Position numbers and translations under genes: made by a program. DNA of 60,000 nucleotides from assembly GCF_008831285.2 (NCBI RefSeq), contig NC_045138.2, forward strand, positions 18,697,934 through 18,757,933, read 5' to 3'. Origin of the DNA: Nymphaea colorata. Taxonomy: Eukaryota; Streptophyta; Magnoliopsida; Nymphaeales; Nymphaeaceae. The notes beneath the pieces are model-generated. The model had not been told where the DNA came from. It was given only the letters and a program-made list of their open reading frames with translations, and did not search any database. Positions 47,851 through 57,339 of the stretch are shown here, piece after piece (the first letter of the stretch is position 1; the number at the start of each line of letters is the position of its first letter).

Positions 47851-48639
47851 CCTCTTTCTTTTTTAAAAACAATTTCGAGGGACCACTCGTGAGCTCTTCA
47901 TCTTAATCATGGGGTGGTTTTGAGTGGAGCATGACATAATGTGAGTGTGGTCTTGGCGTTATCATTATGCTGCTCTCCTCCCCATGCACACAGCCATTTT
48001 GTATATGAAATAAATGGAAAACCGCTAGCGGCTAGTGATTGGCTTTCGAGAATGTGTACCGTTTTTGCTTTTGTTTCACTAGAACTTTGTGCCTGAATGT
48101 TGGGGAACGAAAACATGGAGATGGGGGAATTAGATTCCCATAAGTGGCAAACGTTTAAAGTAGCCATTATTATAAAAGGTTTGTCAGATTTCTGTGAGGA
48201 ACGCCATCTTACAACTTCAAAATCGTTTTGTTTCTTACAAAAAAAAAAAAATCATGAATTCTCTTTAAAAAATCATTATGAAGTGTTTGCGTGCAATTGT
48301 ATTTGAGTTTTGTCTCTTTTTCTTTGGAAGTAAGGTTATGCCATTTTTATTGGAAGACTCGCTTAAAAAACGAATTTTAACTGTTGAAGTACAAAAGGTG
48401 GAGGAGGGATTTCGTCAGTGACGACAAGGAGAACATGGATGCTAATTTTTAAGACATCACTTTTCTTGAGAGTAATGTCCGTGAAATGCATGGGAGTTTT
48501 GTTTATAAACTGTAATTTTCATCCTTTCTTTTCTTGCATAAACATGAAATTGGTTCTTAAATGTATGACTTTATGGCAAATTTTATGCAATTGGATATGA
48601 AATTCATTGTGGATTTGGGTTTATGTCAGAATAGAATTG
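47851..48639. other. No gene recognised
   Basis: AT-rich, with an A run at 48239-48251. Nothing else supported. Confidence 0.4.
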
Positions 48640-48990
48640 ATATCATTGACCTCAAGCTTGACTTGATTAAGGTTTCACAAACTCGTTTGAATATAATTGA
48701 TATTTATTGTGACGTGTTGAGCTCGAGGTCGACTAGATTAATACTCGAACTCCACTTAAAAATTACGTGTTGAAACTCGATTAAGGCTCGACAAACTTGT
48801 AACCTCGTATGAATATATCAACTTGATTTAGGGTCGTTAAAATCGATTAAGGCTTGAACTCGACTTAACAATTACGTGTTGAACTCGAACTCAACTCAAT
48901 TATTTGAATGAGTAGAGGCATGAATTAGAGCTAGAGTCGTTAAGTAAATGACTCAGCTCGAACTCGTCCACGAGCCAAGCTTTAACTAGA
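48640..48990. repeat. Diverged CTCGA/TTAAGG repeat
   Basis: CTTGATTAAGGTTTCACAAACTCG (48658) has relatives at 48777 and 48842. AAAAATTACGTGTTGAAACTCG near 48758 has a relative, AACAATTACGTGTTGAACTCG, near 48867. The units are short, decayed and irregular. Confidence 0.6.
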
Positions 48991-51900
48991 TAGAAGACCC
49001 GGAGGGTGACTCTCATGTGAATCTTAGAAATCAAAAAGTATTTTTTGGGTGGGACTAACTTTTTTTTTTTTTGCTTCCAATACAATAGAAGGCGTCAGAG
49101 TCCAAAAACAATATCCAAAATTTCTCTCTCTATCTGAGGCTTTTGAATTAATCGGTAGCGTGTGGGGGCGGGACGATTTTATTGGATGTCGCGTTGACTG
49201 TTCGGGACTTTAAGTCAAACGCTTGCGGAAGAAGGCAAAGCGAGAGACGAAGATATCAAGAAGCAGGCATGCCAATTCCTCGGCGAGTTCTTTTGTTTTT
49301 TTCCCCTATGATGATCGCCTGAATGCAGGTCACTCTTCTCTTTCAATTTGCATCCAAAGTTCTGTTATCAGGTCCGAGAATCGAACTTGATATTGCGATG
49401 AACTCTTTCAAACATTCTAATGTCTAAAACGGCATGAAGATGATGCTGACTGCGGTGGCTTTCATGGTGACTATGGCCATGATAGCACCTGAGAAAAATT
49501 ACATAAACGATTCAACGTATTCTCGACACCTGCATTCATTTGATGTCACGCATAAACTCGCCTAACTTTTCAATTCTATGATCATTTCCTGCTTCTGTGA
49601 ATAATATTTGACAAAGAAAAATAAAACTACTGATCATAGAGTATTCCAAAGAGAGGGAAGCTGGGTCAAAGAGCTTGGTGACAAAACCTGTGTGGGCAGC
49701 CCTACCTCTCCTGACCTTGATAGTTATGATGTGAACTAATGATGCAACATTTTCCCATTGTCCATCTACCATGGACTGGACCAGACCCAAGAGAAGTACA
49801 CAACAAAGCCTACATGCAACAGTTGCTAGAACAGCGATTGCTCCAAAGTCATGGATCATTCTGCCATGCCATAAGTGCATTGGCATGTGAGCCCAACCCT
49901 ACCACCTATAGATTCTCTAAACAAAACAGCTAGGTTTAGTCTGACCACTATAAAAATTGAAAACTTGATCTTCTTCAACTTCAAAGTTTTAAGTACAAGC
50001 CTACTGACTAGAGTTAGACAGAGACAAGTTAATGGCCTGAAAAGGGCAGTGGCTGCAAGTTGAAGTTCTTCATTAGCAGCCAAAGAAGAAGAGATTTTTT
50101 CTTAAGTGTTCCCAACGACCGATTTGCACCAGGTATGTGATGCACATATATATAAAACCAGGAAGAACTCTCAAATTCATTTAGTTAATATGTAATCTGA
50201 AACAGCTTAAGCTTAGTTCATGGCATGAGGCTAACTTAAAGGGAGCCTTTGTGAGCAAGGCTTTGAATATTGCATTAAGCCCAATAGAACGATGGCAACA
50301 CTTAAATTCCGTAAGTATTTGACAGAAATTTCACCAACCACAAGATGCTCAAGTAATTGCAGTCTAAATGGCTTGCTATAATTTTCTGACACAGCCTTTC
50401 ATGTCAATATGCAAGTGGTCATGAACACCATGACTTGTGAATGACAATCACAATCTGACAGGCCATCCTTGATGTGGCTTATCAGGGAGTGGGAGTATAA
50501 TGTAAATGGGGACTTCTTGATCGGTCCGTTCATGGCTTGTGATATTGATTAATCGTCTATCATGACCATGACCAATGTCGAGGTCTGAATTCTGCAATGG
50601 AGAAAACTACCAACCAGATGACTTCTGGCTTGAATGACTTTAATTCAGAAAATCATCTCAGGAAAATTTTGGTCTGCGTCACGTTCGCCTCAACAAGGAC
50701 ATGCATCTTCTGTCGGTTCTGAAGTTCGCATGTTATTACTCGAGTCATGTCTTGTGCTTTCTGTAACATCAACTGACTTCGTTTTTCTTAAATCAATTTG
50801 TGAGGGACCTTGGTCTCTTTGGTTCAGTTGAAAGTATTTTCAATGACTATATAAGCTTTGAAGTACATGCATCTTCTGTACAGATTTGCTGTTGTAGTAA
50901 AAGGCTAGGAGGCCTCTCCCTCGCCGGGTTGTTGTTGCAGACTATATGTGCTTGAAGTTATCAAGCAACATGCACATTTTATGCTTAGTTTTTCTTTTCC
51001 AATGCAAATCTGCTAGGGTGTAGGGTCCCTACCCTTTTCTTGGGTAAGCGGAGAGTTAATAATCTATCGTTCACAAAGAGGATCAAAGGCCTTGGCTCCT
51101 AAGGTTATGGGCTGCATCAGGATCTGAATAGGGTATGATATACCCATCAATTAAAACTTACAATGCACCTTTTACATGGTTGTCTGCCTGACCGGCTATG
51201 CTATTACCAAAAGCATGAAATTTCGCTTTTCTTTTGATGGAGTGTGGGCAATTGAGCCTTAAAGGACAATACCATAAAAAAAAACTCAAGCCACCAAGAC
51301 ATAGTTGAGACTTGATACTTGATTCTAGCGATCCTCTTTTATTATAATTATTTTCTTACCATGTGCATCTTTGCCTCGAGAAAGTTGGATTGGAACAGTT
51401 TGACATCATCTATAATGTAATCGGGTGCACAGAAGAAGCATCCTACTGCATGAGTGGAGGTTCGGTGCAACATTGGTGTTTGGTGTGAGTTCCCAATATA
51501 CCTCAGTTAGTACATTGGTCCTGCCCATTGGTACGGAAGGGGTTGGTGCCCATGCCCATCAAACTAGTGATCAGTTGCTTACCAGCCACTTCCCACAGCT
51601 GGTGTTGCAAACCCCCACGAGATCTAATAATATAATTCGACAATATCCAATAATAGAAATGAAAACATCAAATAGCCACAGGGCAGGCCTTCATGTGGCA
51701 GGCTCGGTGGATCCACACACAAACCTAAGTGAGTTTCCGCGGGTGCCTGGCCCGAACCCAGTCCGTGAGAAAAACCACAATCGAACATGACCCGACTAAA
51801 TTCGGTACAAGAACAAGTTAAATACTCAGTATACGGCATGACATCTGTAGGAAGAATACAACTGAGAATGGGATATAGATCAATCTAGTTTTCAAGATTC

Positions 51901-51995
51901 CGAAGTCTAATGAAGATGCGCGCCAACTGTATTTCAGCAAATGCTTGGCAGCAGTCGTTCTAAGAGGAAAGGATGCAACGAAGACGTTCAGTGAG
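48991..51995. other. No gene recognised
   Basis: Open frames at 49536-49886 and 51425-51790 show no domain I know. A GCCTGACCGGCTATGCTATT motif copy lies near 51187. No supported gene. Confidence 0.4.
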
Positions 51996-52158
51996 GGGCC
52001 TTTTGGCAAGTGTAGCAATGCTACTGTCCCATAAATCTGCTCCAAGAAATAGAGTAGATTCACGAAATATTCACTATGGTATCATATGAATTTACCACAT
52101 TTTTTGGAACATTGTTCATGGGATAATAGCAGAAACCTATTGTTGCCAAACAACTACT
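51996..52158. mobile_element. Foldback MITE-like element 2
   Basis: The left side (CCTTTTGGCAAG...CTGTCCCATAAATCTGCTCCAAG...GTAGATTCAC) pairs with the right side read backwards (GTTGTTTGGCAAC...TTATCCCATGAACAATGTTCC...GTAAATTCAT). The arms span about 75 bp with mismatches. Length and TTTGGCA-type termini match foldback element 1 at 41951. No clear target duplication. Confidence 0.6.
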
Positions 52159-53166
52159 GAGTTTAAGGGTGCAAAATCTTCTTCTGTTATACTATGGACA
52201 TAAAATCTTCGAAGGAATTTCATCTCAAGGTTTCTCCTTGGTCCAGTCCCTCCCTTTAGATTACACACAAGCCTTGCTAAGAAATCTATCTAAAGGAGAG
52301 ATCATGCCTCTCAGTCGTGCTGAACAGGATGAACAGGCCCCTCCTTGATATGTTTTTTCGGAATAGAACAATTTACGTGAGCGTCAGAAATGGCAAACAT
52401 TTAAGCGAGTGTCGGTTTATGGTAAAAATCTAAGGTGTAGACACTTGGGCATCCCTTTTACACAGATCGCTTACGTTTGGGACGAAAATAAGATCACTAG
52501 TTAAAAGGCATGCTTACTGTGATGTTTTGTAAAGTGTAATTTTGTCGATCGATCAACGATATCAGTGACATGTTGGTTTGCCAACCAATACATATCGTTA
52601 CATATTGCCCAGTATCACTTCATTTTTCAATTTTATTGATAAAGTAATAAATTAAAATGTTTTAGATTAATGTAAAAAATAAAATTTTAGAAAACAGAAA
52701 GCCCATCTCGGTGGGCGATGAAACAGAGTGACATTGATGGTATGGGGGATTTAGTGAAGCTAAAGTCCCAGCTGAAAGGAGAAAAAATGAAGAAAATACA
52801 ACTCAGAAAGGGCTGTACACCAGAGTAACTGTCCAAACAGATCATTTCTGCCATACTCACAATCAGGATATAATCGTCCAGGATTAAACTTTGCACTTTA
52901 TATATCTTTTTAACCAGAATGTACAAGGCTAATTCAAAGAAAAAAATAATGAATATCTGTAAACAATAGTTATAACATCAAAAGTAGCATGAACGAATCA
53001 ACCTATCCTGAGAGGGTCAAGGATGCCCTGACAAAGTGAAGATAGTTATTTACAGACGAAACAGCCTAAGCAGATGCAAGACTCAGCGGCTATCCATGTA
53101 TTGTTCTGGAATAGCACATGAAAACACCTGATGATATCTAATGCTGTACACGATTTTTTGACAATT
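52159..53166. other. Downstream DNA of the FLZ gene, probably including its 3' UTR
   Basis: The FLZ gene ends at 53167 on the minus strand, so part of this stretch is probably its 3' UTR. TATCG-rich DNA near 52545-52610 resembles the ends of the hAT-like element at 11675. No other gene is seen. Confidence 0.4.
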
Positions 53167-55678
53167 CTAAGCAGCTGCTCTCCCCGAACCTCTAGCAAAT
53201 TTATTTGACCATTCTTTCATGTTTGAATTGTCATTTCTAATGTGATGATTCACTGAGCTAGTTGCCTTAGCTGCAGATCTAGCCATCAACATTTCTTCGG
53301 AAGCCTCCTCTTTGTCAATCACAACTTGTCTACATTCTGGAGAGCAAAATGCACGTAGATCCCTGTAAATATTTACAGCCATTAGCCTCTGGCATTGAAA
53401 ATAGAAACTGCAAGATTAACATGTGAGAAGAACCAATAAATCAATGTTTGAATGTAAAAGCATCAAAGATGGTTTTCCAACATAGATTCAATTTGCTAGC
53501 AGAATGAACATTCACATTTCCTAACACAGTTCCAATGTCTAGTTCCCATCGATCTATCAAAGACCACAAATTTCCAAGAATAGGCATGAAGCTGAAATAA
53601 TCGCAAAGAATGAAGTTGAGGTCATCAACTCTAAGCAGATAAATCTAAGCTTTAAAAAAGGAAAAGGGCAAATTTATATAAAATCATGCAAGCACACACG
53701 CACCTACATACACCAAATAGTAAATATATTTTGAACATCATTACCAGACTTGTATAACTGACATGAGAATTGAACATATATTCTATGAGCTAAAATCCAC
53801 ATGACTAGCCCAAAGACTAATGATTTAAGAAATTTCAAGTTACCATGTGGCTGTGCTACTTGCCATTACGTTGCATGACATTATTTGTGTAAACCAAAGA
53901 TGAATGCTGCTTCAAATGCATAAAATATGTGCAATCATCAGTGAACAAGAGTTAAACAGAACAATAAGAAACCTTAAAAATCAATCAGTAATTTGAGGGG
54001 ACGAGAAAAGGTGGAGTGTAAAAGAGAAGTAGGTCATTTAATAAAACTGAACACACTAACATTGAAGACCAAAATAAAACTCAAGTTTAGACACAAAAAT
54101 AATGCCATAGCGAAAGAACAAAAGAAAAAGCTTAATCATACAAGAAAAATGTATTAATCACATAGTAAACACATTAACTACCATAGTTTAAAATTTAAAT
54201 CACAATCAAGCTCGTTCTGGCACATTCATGTTTCACAAGGTATGGAGACTTGGGGAGTTTCTGTAGACTAGTTAAATTTGTTTCAGCCGACTATGTTATG
54301 CAAGTTTCACCTGTTTGATGATTTCTTCCTCCATCACATGTGGGCTCTGAGGCTTTCACAAGCAAAAGTTGTTTCAAACTACTAGTTAGAAAATTCCTAG
54401 AAAATCTATTTCTTGTATAGAAACCTGCATCCAAGTACCTCTGGTTTCCCCTTTAAGAAGTTTATATCTCTCTTCCTTCATGTTGATGCTAAGTGAAGGA
54501 CGGATATGTATTCCTTCAGCTCACTTTAGAGGGTTGAAACACCCTGCAGGCATTCATGATTTTGCTCCTGAAACTTGAGGCCACCATACATCGACCAATC
54601 AATTTCTTCAAATGTTGCTCTAGAAGTTCAGTTCAACCTTTCTTTTGGATCAAACATACATAAAGTTTTACAGAGGAAAAAGGCTTTTTGTTCATTAGTT
54701 AAGAGATCCACTTACTACATGTGTTTAACTGCACGTAGTATTTCTCATTAACCACCATTTTTCTTGCGGTGTGGATTTTGAAATTTACAGAAAACCTTAA
54801 TCCCCATCAGTTAAAAGTGCATTCAATCATCACTCAACGTCACTTTTAACCCTGCTTACATATCAAGCGCAAAAATGTCCAAGAACACCAACTTCAGTTT
54901 AGCATCTGAAAATAAGGACTGAGAATACCAATCCATAAGCGTACGAATTATGCTTCTTAAGGAATTCATGATACTAGATGGTGAAATAAACAGGTCATTC
55001 ACCCTGTGCGGTAATTTTTTTTCTTTGTGAAACTCCAGAAAAGAAGACGCGGAAAGAGAAAATAACGTAACAGATCATCAAAGAATAACATAAAGATCAC
55101 AAATGTAGCAAACTTCACATAACCGCCATTAGAAAAAAGATCTGAAAGCAAGAACATTCAAACTTATTACAGATACAGAATAGCAGAAAGAAGCATAAAT
55201 AAGCCAAATACACAAAAAAGCAATCAGAAGGAAAAATAGGAAGAGCATGCAATGAAGAAAAACCCAATTTCACATTCTGCATTTTGATCAGAGCAACAAA
55301 CCAAGCAGGAGCTAAAGAGTCCACGAACAAAAACAAAAGCCACGAAAAAAAGCAACAGAAAAAAAAAACCAGGCGATAAAACAAATGAGAATACGAGGAG
55401 TACCTGTACATGAAGATGTCATCAGCGGGATCGAGACGCTTCCTGCACAAGAAGCAACGCTCAAGAAAGCTTCCCAATCCCCTCCATCGATGGTCGCGGA
55501 CATAGGGGTCCTCCATCTTCTTAGGCTCACAAACTGCGGGACCGAGGTAAAAGAAAGGTAACTCGACGCGCCGTCTCACTGAGGGCCTAGCATATTCCGC
55601 GTAGTCCTCTGCCATGGTTCCTCGCTCTCTAATGTTCCTGATACGTGCCGCTCCACTCATTTGCTGCGTCCCTTCCAT
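53167..55678 (-). CDS. FCS-like zinc finger (FLZ, formerly DUF581) protein, complete, 156 residues
   Basis: Two exons, 55678-55404 and 53362-53167, are split by a 2,041-bp GT-AG intron in phase 2 inside the zinc finger. The FLZ domain covers about residues 71-107: FLERCFLCRKRL, DDIFMYR, then DLRAFCSPECRQVVI, with zinc-ligand cysteines 75, 78, 98 and 102. Upstream lie a basic, low-complexity N-terminus and a LPFFYLGP patch. A 49-residue hydrophilic tail rich in Ala, Ser and Asn follows. FLZ proteins are plant-specific adaptors, several of which bind the SnRK1 kinase; a role here is by family only. The glycine that normally follows MYR is an aspartate. I chose the first ATG of the frame; Met7 and Met22 are alternatives. 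Exon 1 read-through into the intron gives a longer, spurious frame. Confidence 0.93.
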
Positions 55679-55830
55679 CTGGGCAATCCGGCTTTCCTCT
55701 TAGTCTTCTCACAGGGGGAGAAAGAGATAGAAGACTCGAGGGAAGAGAAGTGTAAGGCAGAGGGGATGGGAGACGGAGAGAATCGAGAACGATCAATATA
55801 TCAAAATCGTTTTCCTCTGGTATTAGATTC
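55679..55830 (-). promoter_or_regulatory. FLZ leader and core promoter side
   Basis: On the minus strand this stretch is CT-rich (CTCTTCCCTCGAG, TCTCTCCGTC), like other plant leaders in the window. No upstream ATG was seen near the start. The transcription start is not visible. Confidence 0.4.
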
Positions 55831-57339
55831 GGCCGCAATAGGTCGATTCCAATAGAATCAGTTCGGTTTAATAGCTGATTCAGTACTGCCAACCGTCAAA
55901 TGTTAACTGTGTTTTGAAGAATATTTTAAGATTTTAATTTTAACAATATGTGTGGATATATATCTTTTGTATATTTTCGTTGTTTATCTTCTTGGAAATA
56001 ATGTTTTTCATATTTTTTGGCCGATTCACACGATGCAGCTGAGTTCGCGTGAGAGAAAAGAGAGGTTCCACTAATATATATCCCAGAAATTTGTTTCACA
56101 ACAGAGGCCACATTTATCGGAACTGGTTTTATCTCTTCCCGCAACAGATTTGGCTGCGCCCTTATTAGATAATGATAATGCAACGCCCTTATTAGATAAC
56201 GATAAAAGATCTCTTTCAGCATCTTCATTTGGCCTTCTATCTTTATCTTTAGCCTCCGAGACTCCATAACTTCTGGGGCATCTTCATCTGCCGCTCGTTG
56301 TGAAGCCTCTGGCGCTCGCTTCTCTTATCTTGCTAACAGTCTTGGGCAGAAATGACAAGTTTCGACGTAAAAATGAAGACAAGACGGTTGCTTAGTCTGT
56401 GCATTTAAGTCTCTGGTTTGGCTTTGATACACTTAATATAATGGAATTTTAAAATCAAAATACTCAATTTTTAAGAAATTAGAACTATTAGACAAACAAG
56501 ATATTTTGTTTCTAGAATTAAGAAATTGAACATGGATTTTTTATGTCATTCCTGTTTGGAGAGGAATTATGATTCCGTAGTTTTCATTTTTGAAGCGAAA
56601 TTTCAAACCATCATAAACGATGTTTGTTATTAACCCTCGATTATTTGGAATGATTTTAAATTATTCCAAATAATCTGTTTATTCATTTAGTGTATGCTCC
56701 TTGATTCTTTTGCTTAGTGTCCCTTAATCATCTTCTTATGTTTAATTTTTTTTTTTAAATAAGCAGTCGTTGGCCAAAAATTTTTGGCTCCACATAAGGA
56801 TGTCAATGAATCAAATATACTCTTAACTGTATCCACTTTTTCAGATTTTTACATAGGGATTCAAATACCACCAACAAAAGGCCATACCCAAATCGAAAAT
56901 CCGATTTCACAATCCAAATACAATTTGAACCAGTTTTCACATTTTTACTAATACAACTTGAAGTCATACTAGTCGACCAACTTAGCTTGTCGAAACCATA
57001 TACATTGTTCTTAGCTCTTAAATTCGAGCCGTTTCCATGAGGCATTGGTAGCAACGACGGCTACATGCAATGAGCGAACATCCAAACAACCAACTAAGGA
57101 ATGGATAGGCAAAGTCAATTTGGTGAGAGCAGCCATTGCCACAAGCCTGAACTGGTAGGCAATTAGTAAAAATATATAAGGATTTACCACGATTTAATTG
57201 CCGTTATTTGAAGTCAATTTTAAATATAATTAATGAAAACTCATAAATCATATTCCTTAAAAGGGCATCAGTATATATAAATAAGTAAATATTTGAACAC
57301 ACCCATAAATGTTTTTTTTTTCATTTTTTAAAGTTCGCC
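55831..57339. other. No gene recognised
   Basis: AT-rich intergenic DNA. A repeat beginning AGGATGTCAATGAATC (56797) contains CATACCCAAATCGAAAATCC, related to the repeat near 45110. The open frame at 55926-56267 has no domain. Confidence 0.4.

Noticed and set aside
51425-51790. 121-residue plus-strand frame
   Set aside because: No recognisable domain; the surroundings are repeat-like.
55115-55403. 187-residue minus-strand frame extending FLZ exon 1
   Set aside because: The extension is intron. The donor at 55403-55402 and the family's FCSxECR block in the second exon show where the exon ends.
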